A stretch of 39,356 nt of DNA from Thioalkalivibrio denitrificans (GCF_002000365.1 NZ_MVBK01000010.1:42470-81825), one strand, 5' to 3'; positions 23,744 through 34,176 are shown, numbered from the stretch's first letter. Translations and numbers: made by a program. Notes: generated from the sequence alone by a model not told the origin.

Positions 23744-23760
23744 GGCGGCCTGTGGCCGCC
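23744..23760 (-). terminator. Hairpin after exbD
   Basis: GGCGGCC-TGT-GGCCGCC forms a 7-bp stem 24 bases after the exbD stop. No T-run follows on the minus strand. Confidence 0.4.
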
Positions 23761-23783
23761 GGCATCCCGGGTATGGAGAGGCT

Positions 23784-24188
23784 TCAGGGACTTCGTGTGG
23801 CGAAAGCGATGCGCCGTACGCCGCTGGTCTGCAGCACGGAGACCAGTTCGGCCACGGACTGGTAGGGCACGGAGGCGTCCGCGCCCAGGCGCACCACCAG
23901 TTGCGGCTCTTCGCGAAGGCGTTCCGAGAGCAGGCCGGGGAGGGCGTCGCGATGCACTGCCCGTTCCTCCAACATCAGCTTTCCGTCGGCATACAGCACC
24001 AGGTGGGCCACCTGCGGTTCCACGCCGGGCGATGCCTCGGCGCGGGGCAGGTCCACGTTGAGCGCCTGGGCGAAGATGGGCGCCGCGATGATGAACATCA
24101 CCAGCAGCACCAGGATGACGTCCACCAGCGGGACCACGTTCATCTCCGAGAGCGGCTGATCCTCGTCGCCCAGCAGACCCCCGGCCAT
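23784..24188 (-). CDS. exbD: ExbD/TolR family energy-transducing protein
   Basis: The 134-residue protein has a single N-terminal membrane helix with the essential Asp23 (PLVDVILVLLVMF) that carries protons through the ExbB-ExbD motor. The periplasmic domain has the usual DLPRAEA and VVRLGADASVPYQSVAELVSVLQ segments. It starts in the 1-base overlap of the exbB stop (TGATG), so it is translationally coupled. With exbB and tonB just upstream it forms a TonB energising system for outer-membrane receptors, probably iron or vitamin uptake; no receptor gene is in the window. Confidence 0.95.
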   Translation of the reverse strand: MAGGLLGDEDQPLSEMNVVPLVDVILVLLVMFIIAAPIFAQALNVDLPRAEASPGVEPQVAHLVLYADGKLMLEERAVHRDALPGLLSERLREEPQLVVRLGADASVPYQSVAELVSVLQTSGVRRIAFATRSP

Positions 24189-24871
24189 CAGCGAGCCCTC
24201 CCTTCGCTGCGGGCAATGCTGGCCACCGCCGCCGGGGTCTGCGCGGGGCGGGTCAGCGCGGCCAGCAGATACGAGGCATTACCCTCCAGCAGCACCATGA
24301 TGCGCCGCAGGCGGCGCAGCAGCATGTTGTAGCCCACCACGGCGGGGATGGCGGTGAACAGGCCCGCGGCGGTGGCCACCAGGGCCTCGGCCACGGGGCC
24401 TGCGATCAGGTCCATGGAAATGGCCGCCCCGGCACCACCCAGGGCCTGCAGGGCATGCATGATGCCCCACACGGTACCCAGCAGGCCGATGAAAGGGGCC
24501 GTGTTGCCGATGGTGGCCAGGATGACCAGGCCGTTCTCCAGTTCGGTGCGCTGGGCCCGGACACGGTGGGCGGCGAGTTCCGAGAGGGCTTCGCGGGCGC
24601 CTTCTCCCCGCAGGGCGGCGCCTCGCAGGCTGTCCTGGATGTGACGCGTTGCGGTGTCCGGCTGGATAACCTCATCGGCCCCTTGTTGGGGGTTGAGGCT
24701 CAACTGGCGCGCCGCGGCGCGTTCCAGGCCGAGCGTGCGTCTTAACTGCACCGCCTTGTAGAGGATTACGCTCCAACTGATCAGCGACAGGGCGATCAGC
24801 AGCACGAACACACCGCGCACGATCCAGTCGGCCTGTCCCCACCACCCCAACCACATTGTCTCAGCCATCAT
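24188..24871 (-). CDS. exbB: ExbB/TolQ family proton channel protein
   Basis: This 227-residue membrane protein has three helices (about 18-38, 122-145 and 165-187) and the MotA/TolQ/ExbB signature: LATIGNTAPFIGLLGTVWGI, ALVATAAGLFTAIPAVVGYN. It forms the pentameric proton channel that drives TonB with ExbD. Two adjacent ATG codons (24871 and 24868) follow GAAGGG; either may be used. The tonB stop lies 18 bases upstream and exbD overlaps at the 3' end, giving the order tonB-exbB-exbD. Confidence 0.95.
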   Translation of the reverse strand: MMAETMWLGWWGQADWIVRGVFVLLIALSLISWSVILYKAVQLRRTLGLERAAARQLSLNPQQGADEVIQPDTATRHIQDSLRGAALRGEGAREALSELAAHRVRAQRTELENGLVILATIGNTAPFIGLLGTVWGIMHALQALGGAGAAISMDLIAGPVAEALVATAAGLFTAIPAVVGYNMLLRRLRRIMVLLEGNASYLLAALTRPAQTPAAVASIARSEGRAR

Positions 24872-24889
24872 CGGTCCCTTCTTTCGTCT

Positions 24890-25795
24890 TTATCTGTACG
24901 TTGCCGCGTCCGCCAATTGGAAGCGAATGGGCACCTCCACCGTTGCGGCCACGGGGCGGCCCATGCGCCGCGCGGGTTCGAAGCGCCAGCCGCTGACCGC
25001 CTCCCGCGCCGCGACATCGAGGATCCGGAAACCCGACCCTTCCCTGATCCGCACTTCCAGCGGAAGCCCCTGCGCGCTGACCTCGACTTCTAGACGCACC
25101 ACACCTTCCATGCCGCGCCGCCGTGCCACCACGGGATACACCGGCTTGGGGTTATCCAGGTAGGCGGCGCCGGCGCTGGGCGGTGTGAAGGTCTCCGCTG
25201 GTGGTTCAGGGGGGCCCTCGGATACGGCCGCTGGCGTGGTTGCCGAAGCGGACTGTTCAGGTGTCGATTCGACAGCGGGTGCCGCGGCCTGCGTCGCGGG
25301 TGCGTGATCAGGCTGGGGAGCCGCCGGGCGCGGTTCCGGCTTGGGGTCGGGGAGCGGGTCCGGTACTGGCTCAGGTTCAGGCTCAGGTTCGGGTTCGGGT
25401 TCGGGCTCAGGCTCAGGCCCAGGTTCGGGCTCGCGCACAGGCTCAGGCACGGGTTCAGGCTCGGGTGGGGATTCCGGTTCCGGTACAGGTTCTGGCGCCG
25501 GCTCCGGCTCGGGGGGCGGGACGGCCTGCTCCGGTTCAACCACCGGCTGATCGGGCTCGGCATCCGCGAGGTCTGTCGATGTCGCCGGGCTGGCGTGGGA
25601 CTCGGCAAGTTGCACCACCTCGAATCCGAATGCCGCCGGCGTGGCCTGCGGACCGCTCGTGGCACCCCATACCAACAGGGCCGCGAATGCGGCATGCACG
25701 GCTGTTGCGCCCGCAACCGCCAGGCACTTTGCGCGACCCCCGGCAACGGCGGGTTCATCGGTGGGTGGTGAGATACGCGGGTTATACCGGCCCAT
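24890..25795 (-). CDS. tonB: TonB energy-transducing protein
   Basis: The 301-residue product has a short cytoplasmic lead, one membrane helix (about 28-46), a long periplasmic Pro-Glu stretch (PEPEPEP repeats, about 90-155) and a C-terminal TonB domain with [21 protein letters not shown] and [20 protein letters not shown], ending [13 protein letters not shown]. The Pro-Glu rod spans the periplasm. ATG 25795 has no clear Shine-Dalgarno site; an in-frame ATG at 25867 would add 24 residues before the same helix. It is the first gene of the tonB-exbB-exbD unit. Confidence 0.93.
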   Translation of the reverse strand: MGRYNPRISPPTDEPAVAGGRAKCLAVAGATAVHAAFAALLVWGATSGPQATPAAFGFEVVQLAESHASPATSTDLADAEPDQPVVEPEQAVPPPEPEPAPEPVPEPESPPEPEPVPEPVREPEPGPEPEPEPEPEPEPEPEPVPDPLPDPKPEPRPAAPQPDHAPATQAAAPAVESTPEQSASATTPAAVSEGPPEPPAETFTPPSAGAAYLDNPKPVYPVVARRRGMEGVVRLEVEVSAQGLPLEVRIREGSGFRILDVAAREAVSGWRFEPARRMGRPVAATVEVPIRFQLADAATYR

Positions 25796-26106
25796 GGAGG
25801 CGTCATGGTGATCTGAAGGGTTCTTGCGCGGGTGGTTAACCCACCATGAATGCCAAAGTCGTGCCAATCGCGGAAAGTGGCCACACCGCCCCGTTGCGCA
25901 TGTTCGGCATGGGAGGGTTGGGGAGATTCACCGGGCATTTGGCGCGGCAAGTGCGCCATATGCCACACAGGCCCGTCCATTCCATCGCGTCCGGTGTGTT
26001 CGCAAAGGCGGCCGGCCTTCGCACGAGGTCCCGAATCCGGGTGGGCGTTCCGGCGTAACGACGGCAGCCGACCGCGCGGAGCCCGGATCGGGGGGCGCCG
26101 GGGGCG
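25796..26106. other. Gap before tonB without a gene
   Basis: No convincing gene is seen in these 311 bases between tonB and the TauE-like gene, both on the minus strand. They hold the probable tonB promoter region and an inverted repeat TGGCGC-N7-GCGCCA at 25940-25958 that could be an operator. No Fur box was recognised. Confidence 0.4.
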
Positions 26107-26781
26107 TCAGGGATAGACGAGTGTGACGATGGCCACGGCCACGATGCTCAGGCCGATGATCTGGCGCAGATGCGTCCTGCGTGCCAGTTGCGTGAGGCGG
26201 GCGGCGAACACCCCGGCCACGGCGACGCCGGGCAGGGTGCCGAGGCCGAACGCGAACATCATCATGGCGCTCTGCAGGACGTCGCCGATGGTCAGGGTCC
26301 AGATCAGCATGGAGTAGACCAGGCCGCACGGCAGCCAACCCCAGGCGACACCGAAGAGCAGGGCGTGCAGCGGCGACGAGACGGGCAGGAGCCGACGCCC
26401 GAGGGGTTCCACACGGCGCCAGATGGGCACGCCGATACGCTCGATTTGTGCGAAGCGGGGAAACCACCCCGCCAGGTAGAGGCCGATCCCGGCGAGCACA
26501 CTCGCCGCCAGGATGCGTGCCGCCATGTGCACCCACCCGACGTCTCCGATGCCGCGCAGCAGGGCGGTGCCCACGATGCCGGTGATGGCGCCGGCCACCG
26601 CATAGCTGCCCGTTCGGCCGAGGCCATAGGCGACCACGTGGGTGACCAGCCGCGGCGGGCTTTCCCGCACCTTGGCGGGCAGACTCAAGGTCAGGGCGCC
26701 GCTGATGGCCCCGCACATGCCGAGGCAGTGCAGGGTACTGGCGAGTCCGATGAGGAAGGCGGCGGCGAGTGTGAGTTCCAC
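26107..26781 (-). CDS. TauE/SafE-like (COG2836) membrane protein
   Basis: The 224-residue protein has about six membrane helices. It shows the HCLGMCG motif (His18-Cys19, Met22-Cys23) in the first helix and a second conserved WGWLPCGLVYSML segment, hallmarks of the COG2836 group. Members are often found with cbb3 oxidase assembly genes and are linked to copper or heme maturation; the label sulfite exporter is only a family name. Here no cbb3 genes lie beside it. An orphan sigma-54 activator lies upstream on the same strand, 146 bases away. The transport substrate is not known. Confidence 0.85.
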   Translation of the reverse strand: MELTLAAAFLIGLASTLHCLGMCGAISGALTLSLPAKVRESPPRLVTHVVAYGLGRTGSYAVAGAITGIVGTALLRGIGDVGWVHMAARILAASVLAGIGLYLAGWFPRFAQIERIGVPIWRRVEPLGRRLLPVSSPLHALLFGVAWGWLPCGLVYSMLIWTLTIGDVLQSAMMMFAFGLGTLPGVAVAGVFAARLTQLARRTHLRQIIGLSIVAVAIVTLVYP

Positions 26782-26927
26782 GAGGCTTTCAGGTGGCGGT
26801 CGGGCGGGCCGGGATCAGTATCGCGAGGCTTGTCGGATCGCGAAAGGATCGGGGTTCCCGCCCAGTCTCGCACACTTGCAGGTCGGGCATCAGCCCGGGA
26901 TGCGGGCCGAAGTCGCCGCGCGCCTGT

Positions 26928-27884
26928 TCAGTTGATGGCGTACTTCTTCAGCCGATACTGAAGCGTATCCCTGCTCAACCCGAGCAGGCGCGCGGCGCGG
27001 GTGCGGTTGCCCAGTGTCTTGTGCAGCGCCTGACGGATCAGGTCCGCTTCGAGCTGCGCCAGGTGGATGCCCTGCTCGGGCAGGGCAAACCCCTTCGACG
27101 CACCGTTGACGGGGCGTTCGACGAACTCGCGGGGCAGGTTGTCGGCGTGGATCGGGCGCCCGCTCAAAAGGATGAGCAGGCGTTCGCAGAAGTTGCGCAG
27201 TTCACGCACGTTGCCGGGCCAGTGATAGCGTGTCAGCACCTGGAGGGCGTCCGGTTGATAGCGGGGCGGAGCCAGGCTGTGCTGCTGCGCGAGCGCATCG
27301 GTCAGGTGGTGCAAGAGGACAGGCACGTCCCCCTGCCGCTCGCGCAGGGGCGGAAGTTCCAGAGGCACCACGTTCAGGCGGAAGAACAGGTCCTCGCGGA
27401 AACGGCCGGCACGAACCTCCTTGTGGAGATCACGGTTCGTGGCGGCGATGATCCTCACGTCGACCTTCTCCGGTGACGCCTGTCCGATCGCCTGGAGTTC
27501 GCCGCTTTCAAGAAACCGCAGCAGCTTTGCCTGGCATGCCAGGGGCAGCTCCCCGATCTCGTCCAGGAACAGGGTGCCGCCGGCCGCGGCCTGTATCCGG
27601 CCCGGCTGGTTGTTGAGCGCCCCGGTGAATGCCCCGCGGCGATGCCCGAACAGTTCCGATTCGATCAGCTGTTCCGGCAATGCGGCGCAGTTGATAGTGG
27701 CCATGGGGGCATGACGGCGGGGGCTGGCGCCGTGAATGGCGCGGGCCATCAGCTCCTTGCCGGTGCCGCTCTCGCCCTGGATGAGCACGGTGACGTCCAC
27801 CTGCGCGACCACACGCGCGGCGTTGATGACGGCCCGCAGTTGCGGGGATTCACCAATGAGCAATTTATCGAAGTCGTTGTTCAT
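26928..27884 (-). CDS. Orphan sigma-54 activator (AAA+ and Fis HTH, no receiver)
   Basis: The 318-residue protein starts directly with a sigma-54 activator AAA+ domain: Walker A GESGTGKE (37-44), the sigma-54 contact loop GAFTGA (84-89), Walker B GGTLFLDEIGE and arginine-finger region FREDLFFRLN. A C-terminal Fis-type helix-turn-helix follows (about 285-312, LGNRTRAARLLGLSRDTLQYRLKKY). There is no N-terminal sensor, the PspF layout, so activity would be set by a separate binding partner or by its level. ATG 27884 follows GGAGACGAG. No psp genes are seen here. A sigma-54 type promoter with enhancer-like palindromes exists at 3.8-4.1 kb; a link is possible but unproven. Confidence 0.93.
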   Translation of the reverse strand: MNNDFDKLLIGESPQLRAVINAARVVAQVDVTVLIQGESGTGKELMARAIHGASPRRHAPMATINCAALPEQLIESELFGHRRGAFTGALNNQPGRIQAAAGGTLFLDEIGELPLACQAKLLRFLESGELQAIGQASPEKVDVRIIAATNRDLHKEVRAGRFREDLFFRLNVVPLELPPLRERQGDVPVLLHHLTDALAQQHSLAPPRYQPDALQVLTRYHWPGNVRELRNFCERLLILLSGRPIHADNLPREFVERPVNGASKGFALPEQGIHLAQLEADLIRQALHKTLGNRTRAARLLGLSRDTLQYRLKKYAIN

Positions 27885-28075
27885 GCTCGTCTCCGGTTTC
27901 AGGCAACCCATCGACAGGGGCCACGTTCGGCGGTTTCCCGGTGCCGCCCATGTCGGGTAACTACATGATTATTTGGACAGGCTTTGGGGTTAAGCATACC
28001 GGCCGCTGCAAGTCATAGACTTGATAACGGTCATGGGATTGCGTTGGATCAGGGCGGTGGTCGACAGGCACAAAA

Positions 28076-28105
28076 AAGGCGACTCCGGGGGATCGGAGTC
28101 GCCTT
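28076..28105 (-). terminator. Rho-independent terminator of tRNA-Val
   Basis: AAGGCGACTCCG and CGGAGTCGCCTT form a perfect 12-bp stem with a 6-base loop, followed on the minus strand by a T-run. It lies 15 bases after the tRNA. Confidence 0.95.
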
Positions 28106-28120
28106 TTCCGCGGGATTGCG

Positions 28121-28195
28121 TGGTGGGCGGTAGTGGGATCGAACCACTGACCCCTGCCGTGTGAAGGCAGTGCTCTACCGCTGAGCTAACCGCCC
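28121..28195 (-). tRNA. tRNA-Val(CAC)
   Basis: On the minus strand: acceptor arms GGGCGGT and ACCGCCC, D-arm GCTC...GAGC, anticodon arm CTGCC-TTCACAC-GGCAG with anticodon CAC, T-arm with GGTTCGATCCC, discriminator A and an encoded CCA. It is a complete 75-base gene. Confidence 0.97.
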
Positions 28196-28208
28196 CGGGA
28201 AGCGGCAA

Positions 28209-28237
28209 ATCATAATCGTGACAAAGGGTTCCGTCAA
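28209..28237 (-). promoter_or_regulatory. Sigma-70 promoter of tRNA-Val
   Basis: On the minus strand TTGACG and TATGAT are 17 bases apart (complements at 28232-28237 and 28209-28214), ending 13 bases before the tRNA. The element lies just after the SulP stop codon. Confidence 0.75.
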
Positions 28238-28254
28238 TGGCGGTGGCGGGGTTC

Positions 28255-30339
28255 TCAGTTCGCCTGCGGGGCTTCTCGCGCACCGGCGGCGCCTTCCTCC
28301 TCCTCAATCCAACGCTGCACGGCCTCGATGGAGGCATTGGTCGAGCGGAAGACGTACTTCTCGCCGATTACGTCATACAGGCCGGTGCGTTTCATCAAGT
28401 CCAGAACCTGGGCCTTGATGCCGGCGATCACCAGCGTCATGTCGCGCTCCCGCAGGCGGCGCGCCAGCTGGCGGATGGCTTCTTCCCCGGATGCGTCGAT
28501 CTCGTTGATGCCCTTGGCCACGATCACCAGGTAGCGCGCGTCCGGGTGTCTGGCCGCCAGGTTGAGGACGATATCCTCGAAGTACGCCACGTTGGCGAAA
28601 TACAGGGAGCCGTCGAAGCGCATGATGCAGTACTTCTCGGTGGTTTCCAGGCCGTAAAGCTGCGCGTCGCGCAGGGTGCCGTCCTCGTAGCGCGCCAACT
28701 CGGACACCCGGGGATGCATGCGACGGTACAGGAACAGCACGATGGCCAGCCCCGCACCTGCGATGATGCCGAGGTCGAGATTCGGGGCCACCGCCAGCGT
28801 GGCGATGAAGGTCACCACCGCCGCAATGCCGTCGTGCCGGTGAGCCTGCCACGCATGGTGGATGGCCTTGAAGTTCACCAGTCCGATTACGGCCATCATG
28901 ATGATGGCGGCGAGTACCGCCTGGGGCAGGTGGTACAGCAGCGGTGTCAGGAACAGGAGCGTTACGAGCACCACCATGGCCGTGATCACGGACGACAGGC
29001 CGGAACGCGCGCCCGATGTGAGGTTGACCGCGGATCGGGAGAACGATCCGCTCACAGGGTATGCCTGGCTTACGCTGCCGACGATATTGGCGAGGCCCTG
29101 ACCCACCAGTTCCTTGTTGGGGTCCAGCCGCTGGCCGGTCTTCGCGGCCATGGCCTTGGCGATGGCGATGGCCTCGGTGAACCCCACGAGGGCGATGATG
29201 AAGGCGGACGTGATCAGTGCGGTCAACGTGTTCCAGCCGAAACTCGGCATGCTCAGGCTTGGCATGCCCTGGGGAACATGGCCCACCACGGCGCCGCCCC
29301 CGTCGAGCATCAGCCGGTCCTCTGTGGAGCCGGCGATGCGCCATCTCGGGCCATGGGGTGTGGCGTCTTCGGGTAGGGCGCCGACCTGGTAATACACGCC
29401 CGGCTCGCCCCGCACCGCGCGGAGTTCCACCTGGCGCAGCCGGCGCTCCAGCAGTTCGGCGCGGTCGCGGGTCTCCACCGCCTCGAGGCGGGTAAGGTCG
29501 ATATGGTGGCGCAGGTTCAGGGCCTCCACACCCGAAAAGGCGCGAAGTTCCTGCTCCATGCTGCGTATGGCATCCTCGATGGCGTCGGCACGCTGATCGT
29601 AGAGACGCGCATCACGCACCAGTTCGCGAATGTCCGCATCGGCCACCGCGTCCAGGGCAATCTCCTGCTTGCGTTCGAAGCCGATGCCCCAGCTGATCAG
29701 GATGGATACGGCGACCACCAGCAGGATGCCCGGCAACCGCGGGAAGTGGCGCTTCAGCAGCCACATGGCCGCAATGGCCCCGAGGCCCATGAGCAAGGTG
29801 GGCAGATGGGTGTCGCCGATGCGCAGCAGCATGTTCCAGATGTTGATGAGGAACGCGCTGTCGGTGTCCAGAGGCAGGCCGAAGAGCTTGTTGAGCTGAG
29901 ACAGACCGATGATGATGGCGGCGGCATTGGTGAAGCCCACGATCACCGGGTGGGAGATGAAGCTGACGAGGGCGCCCATGCGGAACAGACCCAGCGACAG
30001 CTGGATCACGCCCACGAGCAGGGCCAGCACGATGGCCAGTGCTATGTAATCCGCGGACCCCTCCGCGGCCAGGGGTATCAGCGCGGTGGCTGTCAGCAGC
30101 GACACCACGGCCACCGGTCCCGTGGCCAGCTGATTCGACGAACCCCAGAGGGCGGCCACCAGCACCGGCAGGAATGAGGCGTACAGCCCGTACACGGGCG
30201 GCAACCCCGCCAACTGGGCGTAGGCCATGGACTGGGGCACCAACACCAGAGCCACCGCGATGCCGGCCATGAGGTCGGCACGCACGTTGTCCCTTCTCAT
30301 GGGGAACCAGTCGAGAAACGGGAGGAATCGTTTGATCAT
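28255..30339 (-). CDS. SulP family anion transporter with STAS domain and extra insert
   Basis: This 694-residue protein has the SulP membrane core (start MIKRFLPFLDWF, then VALVLVPQSMAYAQLAGLPP, LATGPVAVVSLLTA, SHPVIVGFTNAAA) and a C-terminal STAS domain (about 565-680, FDGSLYFANVAYFED, VIVAKGINEIDASGEEAI). SulP proteins carry sulfate, bicarbonate or other anions; the substrate cannot be assigned. It is about 120 residues longer than usual because of a hydrophilic, heptad-rich insert at about 222-347 (DIRELVRDARLYDQRADAI and related helices) between two membrane segments. No carbonic anhydrase gene lies beside it. ATG 30339 is the natural family start. Confidence 0.92.
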   Translation of the reverse strand: MIKRFLPFLDWFPMRRDNVRADLMAGIAVALVLVPQSMAYAQLAGLPPVYGLYASFLPVLVAALWGSSNQLATGPVAVVSLLTATALIPLAAEGSADYIALAIVLALLVGVIQLSLGLFRMGALVSFISHPVIVGFTNAAAIIIGLSQLNKLFGLPLDTDSAFLINIWNMLLRIGDTHLPTLLMGLGAIAAMWLLKRHFPRLPGILLVVAVSILISWGIGFERKQEIALDAVADADIRELVRDARLYDQRADAIEDAIRSMEQELRAFSGVEALNLRHHIDLTRLEAVETRDRAELLERRLRQVELRAVRGEPGVYYQVGALPEDATPHGPRWRIAGSTEDRLMLDGGGAVVGHVPQGMPSLSMPSFGWNTLTALITSAFIIALVGFTEAIAIAKAMAAKTGQRLDPNKELVGQGLANIVGSVSQAYPVSGSFSRSAVNLTSGARSGLSSVITAMVVLVTLLFLTPLLYHLPQAVLAAIIMMAVIGLVNFKAIHHAWQAHRHDGIAAVVTFIATLAVAPNLDLGIIAGAGLAIVLFLYRRMHPRVSELARYEDGTLRDAQLYGLETTEKYCIMRFDGSLYFANVAYFEDIVLNLAARHPDARYLVIVAKGINEIDASGEEAIRQLARRLRERDMTLVIAGIKAQVLDLMKRTGLYDVIGEKYVFRSTNASIEAVQRWIEEEEGAAGAREAPQAN

Positions 30340-30794
30340 GTGGCTGTTCGGGTTCCTTTAAGATCCTGTACGTCCAGGCACGGCGGTGCCCTTTATCCAG
30401 AGCGCGGCCCATTGTTCCACCGGCACCGCAGATTACGCGGACAGACCTCTGGCTGTGCCCTCACCAGGACTTGCGATGCTTGGGCGCCTACCCGGCCTGC
30501 CTCGCAGGCATAGGACGGCCGTGCACGGTCGTGGGACAGCGGGCGCGCCCGCCCCTATGGCTACGCTTCTCCTGGAAGACGACGGCGCCAGACTGGCCGG
30601 AAGGCCACAATCATTCGCGATCGTTGGTGAGATACACGGGCCACCCGTACGCGGAGTCCCGCCTCACCCGACCATACTGCAGGACAGGGACGCGCTATAT
30701 TATCAAATTCTGATCCTTCGGGAATCACCGGGCAGTTGAAACCGGGGGACTGATGCTCCCCGCGGACAGCGGCGTCGGGTTGAGGAGTTGGCAG
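30340..30794. other. Divergent intergenic gap
   Basis: No supported gene is seen in these 455 bases between the SulP gene (-) and the cyclotransferase-like gene (+). Short GC-rich inverted repeats occur (for example GCGGGCGCGCCCGC near 30540-30555) and a possible -10 element, TATATT, near 30699. An open frame on the plus strand (30386-30739) has no family likeness or ribosome site and was not called. Confidence 0.4.
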
Positions 30795-31190
30795 ATGGCG
30801 GAATACCTGTTCGTGTACGGAACGCTTCTGGGAGAGGCGCCGGACCCGACGGTAAACCGGGTGGTGCGGCAGTTCTGCGAGGACGCCGGTGCGGCAACCG
30901 TCGCCGGACGCTTGTACCGGCTCGGTTGGTATCCCGGGCTGGTCCCCGGCAGGGGTGATGGTTCCGGGCGCATCAGCGGTCGGTTGTTGCGTGTCAGGGC
31001 GCCGAAACAATGTTGGCCGGTGCTGGACGCCTACGAGGGATGTGATCCGGAGGCGCCGGGGCGCAGCGAGTTTGTGCGCAGGAAGCTGAAGGTCAGCCCG
31101 GCATCGGGTAATGCGGACATCGACGCCTGGACCTACGTCTACACCGGCCCGCTGAGTCGCGGCGAACCCATCGACCGCTGGCCAACGTAG
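30795..31190 (+). CDS. Gamma-glutamylcyclotransferase-like (YtfP/GGCT) protein
   Basis: The 131-residue protein has the GGCT-like fold: start YLFVYGTLL, the glycine turn GRLYRLGWYPGLVPG, a G-x-hydrophobic strand (RISGRLLRV) and LDAYEGCDPEAPGRSEFVRRKLKV, where Glu of YEG is the probable catalytic acid. Family members form 5-oxoproline from gamma-glutamyl compounds or have related lyase roles; many YtfP-like proteins are uncharacterised. ATG 30795 follows GAGGAG. A MITE-like repeat begins 23 bases after the stop. Confidence 0.88.
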   Translation: MAEYLFVYGTLLGEAPDPTVNRVVRQFCEDAGAATVAGRLYRLGWYPGLVPGRGDGSGRISGRLLRVRAPKQCWPVLDAYEGCDPEAPGRSEFVRRKLKVSPASGNADIDAWTYVYTGPLSRGEPIDRWPT

Positions 31191-31213
31191 TCTGGTATTT
31201 GACTGCGCGTTTC

Positions 31214-31472
31214 AACCACGAAGCGCACGAAGCACACGAAGATTTTTATGGAATGATGGATCTGGTGGTCACTGCCTGCATGGGCAATTGACCCGTCTAT
31301 CCGGGACATGGAAAGTCCACCTTTATGACTCTCGCAAAGCCGCGAAGCCCGCCAAGAAGACCGTAAGTCTTACAAAACCCTCCTCTTGAAAGAGCCAATC
31401 ATTCCTTTGCGGGCTTCGCGCCTTCGCGAGAGGAATGTCCTTTTCTTCGTGTGCTTCGTGCGCTTCGTGGTT
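31214..31472. repeat. MITE-like element with nested inverted repeats
   Basis: Perfect 29-bp outer inverted repeats (31214-31242 and 31444-31472), made of CACGAAG-type units, enclose an inner pair (31329-31356 and 31405-31432; 25 of 28 positions match) made of CGCGAAGCCCGC-type units. No gene is inside. It occupies nearly all of the 317-base gap between the cyclotransferase-like gene and ispG. I recall similar CACGAAG-type repeats scattered in environmental proteobacterial genomes. Confidence 0.85.
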
Positions 31473-31507
31473 AAAACGCCGTTGGGGTTCGCATGGCTCA
31501 CCCCAAC

Positions 31508-32731
<1,224 letters not shown>

Positions 32732-32811
32732 GGAAATCCGGGAGGCGAGAACGTCAATAACCCATTCTAACGCATGCAGGGCTCAGGGAGCGGGGCCTGT
32801 CGGCTTGTCGT

Positions 32812-34176
32812 TCACATCGAAAGCTGCAGGATCAGCGTTGCCACGGAGAAATACATGAGGATACCGGCGATATCCACAACGGAGGTGATCAGCGGTGCGC
32901 TGGCGGTGGCCGGGTCCAGGCGGAAGCGGGCCAGCATGAAGGGCAGCAGCATGCCGATCATGCTGCCGATGACGACCACCAGCACCATGGAGATGGCCAC
33001 CGCCAGCCCCACCTGCGGACCCCCCAGCCAGACGCCCGCCGCCCAGACCGCCAGGCCCATGGTGAGCCCGAGTGAGAAGGCCACCAGCATTTCCTTGCCC
33101 CACAGTTTCAGCCAGTCGCGCACCTGTACGTCGCCGGTGGCGAGGGCGCGCACCATGAGCGTGGATGCCTGCGCGCCGGCGTTGCCGCCCGAGGCGATGA
33201 TCATGGGTAGGAAGAAGACCAGTGCCACCACCTGTTCGATGGCTGCCTCGAAGATGCCGATGGCCGCGCCGGCAAACATGTTCACGAATACCAGGATGAT
33301 CAGCCAGCCGATGCGCTTGCGATAGAGCAGGGTGGTGGTGGCTTCCTTGATGCTCAGGTTGAGGACACCCACGGAGCCCATCTTCTGGAAGTCCTCGGTG
33401 GTCTCTTCCTCCACCACGTCCATGATGTCGTCGACGGTGATGATTCCCGCAATCCGGCCCACGGAATCCACCACGGGCAGGACTTCCAGGTCGTAGTGGC
33501 GTATCAGCCGCGCGGCCTCCTCCTGATCCTCGTCCGCGGGGATGCTGATCACGTCCGGTTGCATGAGCGTGTCCAGGGTTGCGGAAGGGCGCCCCAGCAG
33601 CAGGTCCTGCAACCGCACCCATCCCACGATCTGTCCATTGTCGCTGGTCACGAACAGGGAACTCAGAGTCTCTCCCTCCTCGGCCTGGCGGCGCACGTGG
33701 TCGAGACACTGGCGCACGTCCCACTCCGGACGCAGCGCGACAAACTGCGGTGTCATCAGGCGCCCGGCGCTGTCCTCCGGATAGGAGAGCAGTGTCTGGA
33801 GGACTTCCTGGTCTTCCCGAGGCAGCATGTCCATGAGCAGTTCGGTGTGCTCGTCGGGAAGTTCTTCAAGCAGTGCCGCGGCGTCATCGTAGGAAAGCTG
33901 CCCGATAATCTCGGCTTTCTCGTCATCGCTGAGATCATCGAGCAGTTGGGTCTGTTGTTCAGTCGACAGATAGGCGTAAACGGAGGCCGCACGTTCGGGA
34001 GGCAGGCGGTTGAGCAGGGCAGTCCAGTGAGTGCGTTCGAGGGTGGGCAGGACCTTGGCCACGTCAGGATCGGCCATCCCCTCAAGGATGGAATCCACGG
34101 ACTCCCAGTCTTGCGCCGCCACGAGGGCCGCGATGTCCGGGGTTTCAGCCTGATCGGTAGTGGCGTTGTCTGTCAT
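32812..34176 (-). CDS. mgtE: MgtE magnesium transporter, second copy
   Basis: This 454-residue protein has the MgtE layout: N domain (about 25-130, with ADPDVAKVLP and LSDDEKAEIIGQLSYDDAAALLEELPDE), two CBS domains (about 135-255, ending VVDSVGRIAGIITVDDIMDVVEEE) and five membrane helices (about 285-450) with the pore motif LVFFLPMIIASGGNAGAQAST. MgtE channels close when the cytoplasmic domains bind Mg2+. It follows the first mgtE copy by 57 bases, probably as one operon. The acidic N-terminus and divergence between copies suggest different affinity or regulation. Confidence 0.95.
   Translation of the reverse strand: MTDNATTDQAETPDIAALVAAQDWESVDSILEGMADPDVAKVLPTLERTHWTALLNRLPPERAASVYAYLSTEQQTQLLDDLSDDEKAEIIGQLSYDDAAALLEELPDEHTELLMDMLPREDQEVLQTLLSYPEDSAGRLMTPQFVALRPEWDVRQCLDHVRRQAEEGETLSSLFVTSDNGQIVGWVRLQDLLLGRPSATLDTLMQPDVISIPADEDQEEAARLIRHYDLEVLPVVDSVGRIAGIITVDDIMDVVEEETTEDFQKMGSVGVLNLSIKEATTTLLYRKRIGWLIILVFVNMFAGAAIGIFEAAIEQVVALVFFLPMIIASGGNAGAQASTLMVRALATGDVQVRDWLKLWGKEMLVAFSLGLTMGLAVWAAGVWLGGPQVGLAVAISMVLVVVIGSMIGMLLPFMLARFRLDPATASAPLITSVVDIAGILMYFSVATLILQLSM

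Noticed and set aside
30386-30739. Plus-strand open frame of 117 codons
   Set aside because: No ribosome site, no family pattern, and composition typical of GC-rich intergenic sequence.
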